A program made the translations under genes and the position numbers. The notes beneath the pieces were generated by a model. It saw nothing but the letters and a program-made list of their open reading frames with translations, made no database searches and was not told the origin of the DNA. Below, piece after piece: positions 42,749-51,710 of a stretch of 59,674 nucleotides of DNA; within the stretch, counting starts at the first letter, position 1, and every line of letters starts with the position of its first letter. Source of the DNA: Actinomycetes bacterium (GTDB lineage: Bacteria; Actinomycetota; Acidimicrobiia; Acidimicrobiales; RAAP-2); NCBI GenBank assembly GCA_021791145.1, contig JAJYXE010000027.1, positions 1 to 59,674 of the forward strand, read 5' to 3'.

Positions 42749-43716
42749 TTCTCGTGGACGCTTGTCACCCCTGCGGCGAGCGCGCCGCGTCGTTGAGGAG
42801 CGAGCGGAAGCTGGGGCGCGTGGCTCGGCTGGACGGTGACGAGGAGGAGGGCAGCCGCCATCACCGCCATTCCCGCCCAACCCAGAGGCGAAAGGCGCTC
42901 GTGGAGCACGAGCACGGCCAATACGGCGGCGACGGCCGGTTCCAGGAGCGACAGCGTGGTGGCGGCACTGGCGCCGATCGCGGACAAGTCCCGTCCGAAC
43001 AGTCTGTAGCCGACGAACATCGGGACGACCGCCAGGTAGGCGGCCGCGCCGAAATTGCGCCACGTCGCGATGATGGGCGCTCCGGTGACGAGCAGCACTG
43101 GTAGCAGAAGGACTCCGCCCACGCCGAAGATCGAGCCCATGACAGGCGCAGTCGGCAGCCCGCGTCGCATCACCCGTGCCGCCCCCCAGGAGTACAGCGC
43201 GTAGGCGAGGCCGGCGAGGAGCCCCAGGGCCATGCCGGCCATTGGATCTGAGCCGAAGTCATGGGCACCTGGCCTCGTCCTCGAGGTCTGAGCGAACGCC
43301 AGCGCGGCGAGCCCGAGCACGCCGGCACACCCACCCAGTGCCCACCGCGGGGAGATCGGCTGGCGGTCGACCACGCGCTCGACGAGCACGGCTGCGAGCG
43401 GTGCCGAGCCGATGGACACGACCGTTCCCACCGCGACGCCCGCCAAGCGCATCGAGGTGTAGAAAGCGAGTGGGTAGCCCCCGACCGCCACACCCGACAG
43501 CACGATCGATCGCCACTGAGCGTGCAGGTCGGCGCGACGCGAGCGGATCGTGGGAAATGCCACCAGGGCCTGGAGCAGGCCGCCGACGCCCATCGCCGCC
43601 GCTCCCACTGCGACCGATCCGATGGACGGCGCCAGGGCTGCGACCGTGCCGGTCGTTCCCCACAGAAGGCTGGCCGCGAGGACAGCCGTGCTCCCGTACG
43701 CGGCACTTCGTCTCAA
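42556..43716 (-). CDS. EamA/DMT-family transporter with abnormal C-terminal extension
   Basis: Ten hydrophobic helices in two five-helix halves identify a drug/metabolite transporter-type exporter. The first half contains VLAASLLWGTTGTVAAL and the second ALGLLAGLAYALYSWGAARV. The domain should end near LLLVTVQPS (about residue 305), yet the frame runs on for about 80 charged residues that lie over the transposase-like remnant in another frame. The original stop seems lost. TTG 43716 overlaps the TetR stop (TTGA), which supports both this start and translational coupling to the regulator. Confidence 0.8.
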   Translation of the reverse strand: MRRSAAYGSTAVLAASLLWGTTGTVAALAPSIGSVAVGAAAMGVGGLLQALVAFPTIRSRRADLHAQWRSIVLSGVAVGGYPLAFYTSMRLAGVAVGTVVSIGSAPLAAVLVERVVDRQPISPRWALGGCAGVLGLAALAFAQTSRTRPGAHDFGSDPMAGMALGLLAGLAYALYSWGAARVMRRGLPTAPVMGSIFGVGGVLLLPVLLVTGAPIIATWRNFGAAAYLAVVPMFVGYRLFGRDLSAIGASAATTLSLLEPAVAAVLAVLVLHERLSPLGWAGMAVMAAALLLVTVQPSHAPQLPLAPQRRGALAAGVTSVHENRREGRSQAHECLGRPLGRADDRADRLTQQDPRALLDRSPGPQDRRHPSNARAPALGPSATPPA

Positions 43717-44369
43717 GGTGATCTTTCGCCCACGACTGAGTCGACGAGCGCCAGGGCGAGTGCACGGACGCGGTGCAGGCGATCCGAATGACCCTCGAGG
43801 CCCGCCCGCGCCATGGCACCTTCGAGGAGGTACGACAATTGCTCCGCGAGCCGTTGTGCGTCCGGTCTCCGAAGACCGTTCAGCTCGACAAGACGGGCGG
43901 CCAAGAGATGCTCGACCTCTTCCTTGTGCCGTCGCACCACGTCGCGCCCCGGGGACCCAACGGGCATCTCTGCCGCTGCGTTGAGGAGCCCGCAGCCTCG
44001 AAACCCATGGCTGTGTGCCATCTCGGCGTGGTCGATGTAGGCGTCGAAGATCGCTGCGACGCGCTGGCGCGCATCGCCCGCTGCCTGTGCCAGCCTGTGG
44101 CGATAGAGGAGAAGCCACTCCTCGTGGCGCGCCTCGAGGTAGGCGAGCACCAACTCTTCCTTGCTGGCGAAGTTGTTGTACAGGCTCATCTTCGCGACTC
44201 CGGCGGCATTGGTGATCGTGTCGATGCCGGTGCCGTTGATGCCGCGGTCGTAGAAGCAGTTGGCTGCCGCCGCGAGCAGGCGAGCTCGCGCCGGGCGGCG
44301 AGATGACGTCGCGGTCGACCTGTGCGGGAGCGCATGGGGCTCGGAACGAGCTGTGCTGCTTCTGGGCAC
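43713..44369 (-). CDS. TetR-family transcriptional regulator
   Basis: The 218-aa protein has an N-terminal TetR helix-turn-helix (ARLLAAAANCFYDRGINGTG through GVAKMSLYNNFASKEELVLA, about residues 29-75) and a ligand-binding C-terminal half with a Cys (GCGLLNAAAE). It is encoded immediately upstream of the EamA exporter and overlaps it. This is the standard arrangement of a repressor with the efflux pump it controls. A 20-bp inverted repeat lies directly before GTG 44369, so the transcript may be leaderless and autoregulated. Confidence 0.88.
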   Translation of the reverse strand: MPRSSTARSEPHALPHRSTATSSRRPARARLLAAAANCFYDRGINGTGIDTITNAAGVAKMSLYNNFASKEELVLAYLEARHEEWLLLYRHRLAQAAGDARQRVAAIFDAYIDHAEMAHSHGFRGCGLLNAAAEMPVGSPGRDVVRRHKEEVEHLLAARLVELNGLRRPDAQRLAEQLSYLLEGAMARAGLEGHSDRLHRVRALALALVDSVVGERSP

Positions 44370-44371
44370 AA

Positions 44372-44391
44372 TAGGTAGGTTAGTCTACCTA
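44372..44391. promoter_or_regulatory. Probable TetR operator
   Basis: TAGGTAG (44372-44378) and CTACCTA (44385-44391) form a perfect inverted repeat with a 6-bp spacer, two bases before the TetR start codon. Size and symmetry fit a TetR dimer site. Confidence 0.7.
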
Positions 44392-44471
44392 GGCAGATCG
44401 GGCACTTCGCCGGCGGGCATGCCGCTGGAGAGGTGCTCTACGGCGACCCTCGACCGCGTGGCGAGCCCCGC

Positions 44472-45536
44472 TCAACGGTTGTTTTCAGTGCCACGAACGT
44501 TGGGGCCACCTGCAGCGAGGACCCAGATCGCCGCCGTGCGCGAGGTCACACCGAGCATGCGGTACGCGTGCTCCAGATGCTTGCCGACGGTGCGCACGCT
44601 CAGCCCGAGCGTGCGGGCGATCTCGGCGTCGCTCAAGCCCTGGCCGACGAGCTCGAGGATCTCGCGCTGGCGCGCGGTGAGGGGAGTGCGACCGGCACGC
44701 GGCGATTCGCTCAGGAGGGCCAGGAACCCTTCCCTGTCGTCGCGTGAGCAGCGAACCAGCCGGACCACCAGATCGGCGTACGACCCGGGCACCACGAGGG
44801 GGTCCGGTGCGGCCGCCGGTGTGCCGCTCGCCATCCGCACCACCTCCCGTGAGGCCCACGCGACGAGTAGTTCGGGCAGTCTGTAAATTCTCTCGGTCCC
44901 CGGGAGGTACGCCTGGGCGAGCCGTGCGGCGCAGTCCGTCGCGTAGAGGAGAGTCCCCTCCGAGTCGAGCTCGATGACGGGAGCGTCGATCGCCTCGAGG
45001 GCCGTCATGGTCGGCACCGACTGCACGAGCCGGCTGAGCGCGAGCGCGTTGGCATGAGCACGTGCGAAGTGCCGGCGGAGCAAGTTCACCGCGTCGCGCT
45101 CAGCATCGCAGAAGTCCGGCCGTTTGCGGTTGAGCGCGATGCCCACCACCGTCCTCGCAGCGCTTGGCAGCGTGACGGCCAGCTGGTAATCGACGCCGAG
45201 CGGTCCATAGAACTCCCGGTACAGCCCGGTCGCACGAAACGTACGGTCCGGGCACAGGTCCGAGATCCGATGGGCTCGCACGTCTCCCGTGCGTGCGTAG
45301 TGCGTCACGAGAGGGTGCTCGTCGAGGTGGCTCGCAAAGATCGCTACCGCGTCGGGGAACGTCGGCGCCTCAGGCGGGTCCACGTAGACTTGTGCTTCCA
45401 TCGAGCCGGGGAGCAGCACGTTGTAGCTCGTGATGTCAGAGTCGACGAGCCGCGCCGCTGCCGTGATCGCCCGTTGGGGGAAGGACTCAGCGGTCGCCAG
45501 CCCGTAGAGCTCCTCCAACGCGTCTGAGATCGCCAT
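44472..45536 (-). CDS. LuxR-type regulator with N-terminal sensor region
   Basis: The 354-aa protein ends in a LuxR helix-turn-helix (LTARQREILELVGQGLSDAE and RTLGLSVRTVGKHLEHAYRM, about residues 278-340). The N-terminal 250 residues look like a GAF/PAS-type sensor and include DFCDAERDAVNLLRRHFARA, a helix typical of this regulator group. I choose ATG 45536, which follows a GGGGG tract. A GTG at 45608 would add 24 unconserved residues. It is divergent from the small secreted protein at 45684, which may be its target. Confidence 0.82.
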   Translation of the reverse strand: MAISDALEELYGLATAESFPQRAITAAARLVDSDITSYNVLLPGSMEAQVYVDPPEAPTFPDAVAIFASHLDEHPLVTHYARTGDVRAHRISDLCPDRTFRATGLYREFYGPLGVDYQLAVTLPSAARTVVGIALNRKRPDFCDAERDAVNLLRRHFARAHANALALSRLVQSVPTMTALEAIDAPVIELDSEGTLLYATDCAARLAQAYLPGTERIYRLPELLVAWASREVVRMASGTPAAAPDPLVVPGSYADLVVRLVRCSRDDREGFLALLSESPRAGRTPLTARQREILELVGQGLSDAEIARTLGLSVRTVGKHLEHAYRMLGVTSRTAAIWVLAAGGPNVRGTENNR

Positions 45537-45683
45537 CCCCCAGGCGCCGGGCGCCCGGGTGGTCCCACCGCGCACAACAGAAGCGTACGCACAATTCCGT
45601 ATCGACACACCGACTCCTTGGCAGCATCATCGTCAGCTGGAAAGCGCCGGTGGCGACGCCGGCAGCGGCGGAAGGAGGAGCCC

Positions 45684-46148
45684 ATGCACTTTGGACGCAA
45701 GGCGGCTGCAGCAGTCGCTGTCGGGGCGATGGCGGGAGCGCTGAGTGTCGCGGCACCCGCGTTCGCGGCCTACGGGGCTGGCAGCGTGCACCAGATCGCG
45801 ATCGCGGCGAACTTGCCGCCGAACCTCTTTGGTCCCGGCACCGGCGGAGGGATCTGGCTGTGGATCCAGCTCACAGGCAATGGAGCAGGCACCTACGAAG
45901 GGGCTGACTGCCTGCATCACGGGACAGCGATCACACCGACGCATCCGACGGGCGCCGGTCACGACGCCGGGACAGTGACGTGGAGCCTGACGGGGACAAC
46001 AGTCGTGATCACAGGGGTCCACATCGGGCCCACAGCGGTGACGATCACGGTCTCGAACAACGACGGCCACTACATGCTCGGCGTGACGACAGTGTTCAGC
46101 GGGCTCGGGACAGTCCCCGGGAGCGCCAACGTCCAAGTCGCGCCGTAG
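45684..46148 (+). CDS. Small secreted protein of unknown function
   Basis: The 154-aa product has a clear signal peptide (AAAAVAVGAMAGALSVAAPAFA). A compact beta-rich domain follows, with GGGIWLWIQLTG, one Cys in EGADCLHHG, and VTWSLTGTTVVITG. Segments GPTAVTITVSN and HYMLGVTTVF complete a likely beta-sandwich. ATG 45684 follows AGGAGG. A terminator lies 12 nt after the stop, so it is monocistronic. ACA threonine codons are frequent. Confidence 0.8.
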   Translation: MHFGRKAAAAVAVGAMAGALSVAAPAFAAYGAGSVHQIAIAANLPPNLFGPGTGGGIWLWIQLTGNGAGTYEGADCLHHGTAITPTHPTGAGHDAGTVTWSLTGTTVVITGVHIGPTAVTITVSNNDGHYMLGVTTVFSGLGTVPGSANVQVAP

Positions 46149-46160
46149 GCCGGGATTCTC

Positions 46161-46196
46161 GGCGTGGGCGGGGGCCGGCAGCGGCCCCGCCACGCC
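46161..46196 (+). terminator. Long GC-rich stem-loop terminator
   Basis: GGCGTGG...CC (46161-46176, two bulged G) pairs with GGCCCCGCCACGCC (46183-46196) 12 nt after the stop of the small secreted protein. Confidence 0.75.
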
Positions 46197-46207
46197 TGCG
46201 GCTGGGT

Positions 46208-46362
46208 TGCGCCTATCTCAGCCAGCCTTCTTGCGCGACTGGGGAGCCGGTGTGGACCAGAGTCGGCTCTCGCCCCCGGCGGAGCATCGAATGCATGGAG
46301 AAGTAGCCGACCGATGACGCTCCCTGGTTGCAACGATGTCGGACAAGGGATGAGATAGCGCA
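46208..46362. repeat. 155-bp stretch bounded by inverted repeats
   Basis: TGCGCCTATCTCA (46208-46220) and TGAGATAGCGCA (46351-46362) are inverted copies differing by one base. No ORF inside is convincing. It could be a miniature transposable element or a long-range RNA pairing. No obvious target-site duplication is visible. From 46363 to 46803 I see no gene. Confidence 0.4.
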
Positions 46363-46803
46363 GCGCGACCTGCGTGTCGATACGGAAACTCCGTAGGCGT
46401 GGCGCGCGAGCCGAGACCAACGCTCCACGGTCGCAGGCGCGGCGGGGGCTCCGACGCGTGGCAAGCGAAGTGCGACGTACAAGGGCCGCGCGTGACGGAC
46501 GCGGACGGGTGGAGCCACTCGTTGGGTCGCAGATCCCGAGTGGCGCTCCCGTCGAGCGGCCGCCACGTGCGTCCGGTGCCCGGGGCTTTCGGGCTGCCGC
46601 GCCGAGGCGGGCTCACCGGCGCAGGTCCATGATCCGTGGCCTGGGACGCCGGCTCCTCGGAGTCCGCATCGGCACCGTCCGCACCGTCCTCGCCGTCCTC
46701 GCAACCCGAGCTGGGCGTCGGTTGCATCGGGAGTGCAGAGGCGCTATGGTTCGCGGTCTTGGGCTCCGCGGAGGGGGTCCCGTGGCGGGATGAGAGGTGC
46801 GGG

Positions 46804-48297
46804 GTGTTGCACGATCGGTCCAAACGGTCCCAGCCGTCCCCGCGCCCCAAGGCGCGGCTCGGACGCCGGGGGCTCGTCCCTGTCGCGGTGAGCGTCGCGG
46901 CGGCAATTGCCCTCGCGGTGGGAGGGTCCTTGGTGGGGCTCGGAGCGAGCGTCGCGGCCGGGTCGGGCGGCAAGCACTGCAGCTCGTCTGCGACAAAGTG
47001 CTTCGGGTTGTCCATCTCGCCCAAGACAGCGCCGCCCGGGTCCAGCACCAAGTTCAAGTTCACAGTCACGAACGACGCTCCGACGCAGAACCTCGGATCG
47101 CTCGAGGTCAGCAAGCCCGCCGGCTTCAAGATGACCGGTGCCTCCACGCCGAGGGGGAAGGTCGTGACCACCGCGACAACTGCGCTCTTCACGACACTGA
47201 CAGTCGGGCCGGGCGGAGCTGTCACGTTCTTTGTGACAGCGACGGCCCCGTGCACGCCCGAGACATACCGCTGGGGCATCCAGGTGAAGCAGTCGAACAA
47301 CTTCAGCGGCACCGGGAACACATTCGCCATCGCGAAGACGACAGCGACAACGGTGGGCGGACACGTCACGGCTGGGACAGGAGGGTGCTCGGTCGCGTTC
47401 GTGCCCACGAGCGAGCCCCGTACCACCGTGCGCACATCGCCGATCCTGAACGGGTTCGACTCGACCGGGTCGGCGGTCGAAGCCGCGGTGTACACGCACA
47501 CAGGGGCCATCGCCGCGACATTCACCGGGTCGATCACCCTCTCCCTGTCGCAGAACCCGACCGGCGCGACGCTCTCGGGCGGCAAGGCGGTGACGGAACC
47601 GGCGACGAACGGCGTCGCGTCCTTCTCGACCTTGTCCGTCAACCTGGTCGGCAGTGGCTACCAGCTGGAGGCCACGAGCCCCGGCCTGACGGCCACTCCC
47701 CCCACCGGGCTGTCTCCCTTCTCCTCTCTCTTCTCCATCTACACACAGCTCGTCTCGTGCACGACCTCCTCGTGCAGCGCTGCAGGGGGCACGACATCGA
47801 AGGGCAAGACACGGATCGCACTGACCGAGACCACGACGTCCGCGCCGCTCGGAGGCTTCATCGGGTTCGGCTTCGGCGGATCGCTCGCCGCACTGACATT
47901 CGAGAGTGAGTGCGGGGCGACCTATCTCGTTCCTGCAGCCGACATCGCGAGCACGGACGTGTTCAACCACACAGGCGTGGCGGTGAACGAGAGCGGTTCG
48001 AGCACAACATGGACGGTGGTCTACGAGATCACAAAGTCGATCGTGAAGAGCTCCGGTCAGAACGGAGCGTCGCAGTGGCAGGTGTGCTACGTGTCGACGA
48101 CACCGTTCACGACGGCGAGCGGAGCGCAGGCCATCGAGGTATCGACAACGAGCACGGACGTCTCCTACTACGTCGGTCTCCTTCCGACGAGCGAGCTCGC
48201 ACCCGGGATGCCCTACATCAAGACACGCCACAAGGACAATGCGGGTGACGAGCTCATCACGATCAAGGCGAGCGGAGACGGGTTCATCAGGCCATAG
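46804..48297 (+). CDS. Secreted or membrane-tethered beta-sandwich protein
   Basis: The 497-aa product (from GTG 46804) has a basic start and a hydrophobic signal helix (GLVPVAVSVAAAIALAVGG). A DUF11-like beta-sandwich follows (CFGLSISPKTAPPGSSTKFK, about residues 60-170), then Thr/Ser-rich sheet segments and a final part with two Cys pairs. There is no anchor at the C-terminus. Upstream in-frame codons from 46636 are low-complexity and probably untranslated. Thr codon use is again ACA-rich. Function is unknown. It precedes the cyclase gene by 48 bp on the same strand. Confidence 0.78.
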   Translation: MLHDRSKRSQPSPRPKARLGRRGLVPVAVSVAAAIALAVGGSLVGLGASVAAGSGGKHCSSSATKCFGLSISPKTAPPGSSTKFKFTVTNDAPTQNLGSLEVSKPAGFKMTGASTPRGKVVTTATTALFTTLTVGPGGAVTFFVTATAPCTPETYRWGIQVKQSNNFSGTGNTFAIAKTTATTVGGHVTAGTGGCSVAFVPTSEPRTTVRTSPILNGFDSTGSAVEAAVYTHTGAIAATFTGSITLSLSQNPTGATLSGGKAVTEPATNGVASFSTLSVNLVGSGYQLEATSPGLTATPPTGLSPFSSLFSIYTQLVSCTTSSCSAAGGTTSKGKTRIALTETTTSAPLGGFIGFGFGGSLAALTFESECGATYLVPAADIASTDVFNHTGVAVNESGSSTTWTVVYEITKSIVKSSGQNGASQWQVCYVSTTPFTTASGAQAIEVSTTSTDVSYYVGLLPTSELAPGMPYIKTRHKDNAGDELITIKASGDGFIRP

Positions 48298-48345
48298 GCG
48301 CCGGGCTGGCACCCGGGCCCGGTAGTCGGACGCCGGGAGAGAACC

Positions 48346-51300
48346 GTGCAGCGCTGCCCGTCGTGCAACGAGGAGAACCCGGACAAGTTCCGGATGTGCG
48401 GCTTCTGCGGCACCCCGTTGCAGGCCGCGGCTCCGCCCGAAGAGTCCCGCAAGACGGTCACGATCGTCTTCTGCGACCTCAAGGGCTCCACGAGCCTCGG
48501 GGAGAAGCTAGACAGCGAAGCGCTCCGTGAGGTCCTCGCGGTCTACTTCGCCGCGATGAAGGAGGTCCTCGAGCGCCACGGCGGCACGGTCGAGAAGTAC
48601 ATCGGCGACGCGATCATGGCCGTCTTCGGGCTCCCCCGGATGCACGAGGACGACGCGCTCAGGGCGGTCCGCGCGGCCCTCGAGATGACCGAGGCGCTCG
48701 TCGCCGTCAACGTCCGGCTCGAGGCTGCCTGGGGGGTGACGCTCGCCAACCGCACCGGCGTCAACACCGGAGAGGTCGTCGCCGGCGACGCGTCGACGGG
48801 ACAGCGGCTCGCGACCGGGGACACGGTGAACGTGGCCGCCCGGCTCGAGCAGGCGGCGCCCGAGAGCGAGGTGCTGATCGGCGAGTCCACCTACCGGCTC
48901 GTCCGAGGCGTCGTCCAGGTCGAGCCCGTGGCGCCGCTCGAGCTGAAGGGCAAGTCGGATCGGGTCCCCGCGTACCGGCTCCTGGCGGTCACCGAGGGGG
49001 AGGCGATCTCCCGGCGTGTCGACCTCCCCATGGTCGGCCGTGAGGCCGAGCTGTCCTCCGCCCTCGAGACATTCCGCGCCTGTGCGGCGGAGAGACGCTG
49101 CAGGATGCTCACGGTCGTGGCGCAGGCCGGCCTCGGCAAGTCGCGGCTCGTGGCGGAGATCGTCCGCTCGATCGGCGACGACGCCCGGGTGCTCCGGGGG
49201 CGGTGCCTCTCCTACGGGGACGGTGCGACCTTCCTTCCGCTCATCGAGGTCGTGCGGCAAGCCGCGGGGATCGACGACGACGACGACGACGCCCGCACGC
49301 TGGAGAAGCTCGAGGAGCTCGCCGGGCCCGAGCGAGGGGACGTGGCCGACCGGCTCGCGTCCGTGATGGGGCTCTCGGAGGTCCACTACGGCAAGGACGA
49401 GCTCATGTGGGCCGCGCGGACTCTCCTCGAGACCCTGGGCGCGCATCGCCCGCTCGTCGTGGTCTTTGAGGACATCCACTGGGCGGAGCCGACGCTGCTC
49501 GACCTCATCGAGCACGTGGTCGACGTCTCGAGCGGCGCCCCCGTCTTCCTTGTGTGCGCGGCCCGCCACGAGCTCCTCGACGAGCGTCCGGGGTGGTGCG
49601 AGACCCGGGGCAACGCACGCCGTATCGAGCTCGCCGAGCTGTCGGCGACCGACAGCGCCACCGTCGTGAAGAACCTGGTCGGGAAGGCGGAGCTTCCCGA
49701 GGCCCTCGAGCGCCGGATTACCTCGGTGGCCGGGGGGAACCCGCTCTACGTCGAGCAGATCCTCTCGATGCTCGTCGACGAGGGGGTGCTCCGCACAGAG
49801 GGCGGACGGACGAGCTTCGTCGGGGCGGCGGCCGACCTCGCGATCCCAGAGAGCATCGCGGCCCTTTTGGCCTCACGGCTCGACCTTCTCGGGTCCCAGC
49901 ACCTCGCGGTGCTCACCAGGGCGTCGGTGATCGGGATGGAATTCGCCACGAGCGAGCTCGTGGCGCTCGCACCCCCAGGGGAGGAGACGGCAGCGATCAC
50001 CGCCGCCCTGGCCGCCCTCGAGACGAAGCGCTTCGTGCGCGGGCGGCCCGCGCTCGGCAAAAGAGGGGACGAGCGCCGGCTCGAGAGCGTCGCGGGGCTC
50101 GACGGCGTCGCGGGGCTCGACGGCGTCGCGGGGCTCACCGGCGACGGAGCCGACCCTTGGGAAGCGAGCCACGAGTTTGCGCATGCGCTCGTGCGCAGCG
50201 TCGCCTACGACCGCCTGCTCAAGCGCAATCGGGCCGGCTTGCACGAGCGGTTCGGGGAGTGGCTGGCAGAGCGGAGCGGGTCTCGCCTCGCCGAGGTCGA
50301 AGAGCTCATCGGCTACCACCTCGAGCAGGCCTACCGGAGCCTGATGGAGCTCGGGCCCCTGACGGAGGCGGGGAGGTCTCTCGGCATCCGCGCCTCGGGA
50401 CACCTTTCGTCCGCGGGCTCCCGCGCGCGGAGCCGCGGGGACATGCCCGCCGCGGCGAACCTCTTGCGGCGTGCCTCCGCGATGCTCGACGAGCGCGACC
50501 CGAGACGTCCCCGCCTCCTCCTCGACGCCGGGGAGGCGCTCGCCGAGGCGGGAGAGCTCGAGGCGGCCGCCCGTGCGCTGAACGACGCTCGAGAAGCCGC
50601 GCTGCTGCTCGGTGACGCGAAGTTGGCGCGCACGGCGAGGCTCGCCACGCTCTACCTGCGCTACACGACGGGGCCCGAGCGCCGCGAGGGGGTGCTGTCG
50701 GAGGTCGAAGCGATGATGCCGGCCCTCGACGCCGACGGCGACCACGCAGGGCTCGCGCGTGCGTGGCGCCTCGTCGCGTACCTCCAGTGGGACGTTCTGC
50801 AGTACGGACGGGGCTCCGAGTCCGCCGAGCGGGCGAGCGAGCACGCCGCCGCCGCCGGTGACGACGTGCTCGCGCGGAGCTTCCTCGGGTCGCTCGCCGG
50901 TGTGGCGGTGTTCGGCTCGACGCCCGTCGAGGAGGCCCTGGCGATCTGCGAGTCCGTCCTCGCCCGCGCGCGCGACGACCGCAAATCCACGGCGATCGCC
51001 GAGGCCGCGCTGGGGCACCTGGAGGCCATGCGGGGGAACTTCGACAGGGCCAGGCAGCTCTACCGGAAGAGCCGCGCCTCGCTCGAGGAGTTCGGCTGGC
51101 GCCTCTGCGCGGCGCTCACCTCACTCGACTCGGCGGACATCGAGGTCCTCGCAGGCGACCTGCACGCCGCCGAGGCCGAGCTCTGCCGGGACTTCACGTC
51201 GCTCGAGGAGATGGGCGAGCACAGCTTCATCGCGATGACCGCGGCGATGCTCGCCGACGTCCTGTACCGTCAGGAGGACTACGAGAGCGCCGACCGGTTC

Positions 51301-51693
51301 GTGCTCCGGGCGCGTGAGGTGGCCTCGCCCGACGACGTCGGTGCCCAGTTCCTCTGGCGCTGCGTGAACGCCAAGCTCCTCGCACGCCGCGGCCGGCGAG
51401 AGCAGGCGCGCGAAGAGATGACCGCCACGCTGGCGCTGATCGAGGAGTCCGACCAGCTGGACCTCCAGGGGAAGGGCCTGCTCGACCTCGCCGAGATCCA
51501 GCTTGTGCTCGGCGACGCGCAAGGCGCGCACACGTCGTGCGTGGCGGCCCAGGAGAAGTTCGACCAGAAGGGGAACCTCGTCCTCTCGGAGCGCGCGAGG
51601 TCCCTGGCCGAGGGTCTGCGGTCTCCTGCGGGGATGCGCCACGGCTCGATGGAGACGAGCGGCGTGGGGACCGCCGCCCTCCGGCGAAGCTGA
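48346..51693 (+). CDS. Class III cyclase-ATPase-TPR signalling protein with zinc ribbon
   Basis: The 1,115-aa protein starts with a zinc ribbon (CPSCNEENPDKFRMCGFCG). A class III nucleotidyl cyclase domain (about residues 36-205) carries the metal aspartates in FCDLKGSTSL and KYIGDAIMAVFG and the NVAARLE helix. An AAA/STAND ATPase follows (P-loop AQAGLGKSRLV near residue 261; Walker B LVVVFEDIHWAEPTLLDLIE), then TPR-like repeats to the end. Such proteins make cAMP or cGMP or act as regulated scaffolds in actinobacteria. The start is GTG 48346. An 18-bp repeat near 50089 adds a DGVAGL run in the ATPase-TPR linker. Confidence 0.87.
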   Translation: MQRCPSCNEENPDKFRMCGFCGTPLQAAAPPEESRKTVTIVFCDLKGSTSLGEKLDSEALREVLAVYFAAMKEVLERHGGTVEKYIGDAIMAVFGLPRMHEDDALRAVRAALEMTEALVAVNVRLEAAWGVTLANRTGVNTGEVVAGDASTGQRLATGDTVNVAARLEQAAPESEVLIGESTYRLVRGVVQVEPVAPLELKGKSDRVPAYRLLAVTEGEAISRRVDLPMVGREAELSSALETFRACAAERRCRMLTVVAQAGLGKSRLVAEIVRSIGDDARVLRGRCLSYGDGATFLPLIEVVRQAAGIDDDDDDARTLEKLEELAGPERGDVADRLASVMGLSEVHYGKDELMWAARTLLETLGAHRPLVVVFEDIHWAEPTLLDLIEHVVDVSSGAPVFLVCAARHELLDERPGWCETRGNARRIELAELSATDSATVVKNLVGKAELPEALERRITSVAGGNPLYVEQILSMLVDEGVLRTEGGRTSFVGAAADLAIPESIAALLASRLDLLGSQHLAVLTRASVIGMEFATSELVALAPPGEETAAITAALAALETKRFVRGRPALGKRGDERRLESVAGLDGVAGLDGVAGLTGDGADPWEASHEFAHALVRSVAYDRLLKRNRAGLHERFGEWLAERSGSRLAEVEELIGYHLEQAYRSLMELGPLTEAGRSLGIRASGHLSSAGSRARSRGDMPAAANLLRRASAMLDERDPRRPRLLLDAGEALAEAGELEAAARALNDAREAALLLGDAKLARTARLATLYLRYTTGPERREGVLSEVEAMMPALDADGDHAGLARAWRLVAYLQWDVLQYGRGSESAERASEHAAAAGDDVLARSFLGSLAGVAVFGSTPVEEALAICESVLARARDDRKSTAIAEAALGHLEAMRGNFDRARQLYRKSRASLEEFGWRLCAALTSLDSADIEVLAGDLHAAEAELCRDFTSLEEMGEHSFIAMTAAMLADVLYRQEDYESADRFVLRAREVASPDDVGAQFLWRCVNAKLLARRGRREQAREEMTATLALIEESDQLDLQGKGLLDLAEIQLVLGDAQGAHTSCVAAQEKFDQKGNLVLSERARSLAEGLRSPAGMRHGSMETSGVGTAALRRS
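50089..50142 (+). repeat. 18-bp tandem repeat in the cyclase gene, three units
   Basis: GTCGCGGGGCTCGACGGC is repeated at 50089 and 50107, with a variant at 50125. It encodes VAGLDG in phase. Confidence 0.92.
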
Positions 51694-51710
51694 GGCCTGC
51701 GGCTCTCCTC

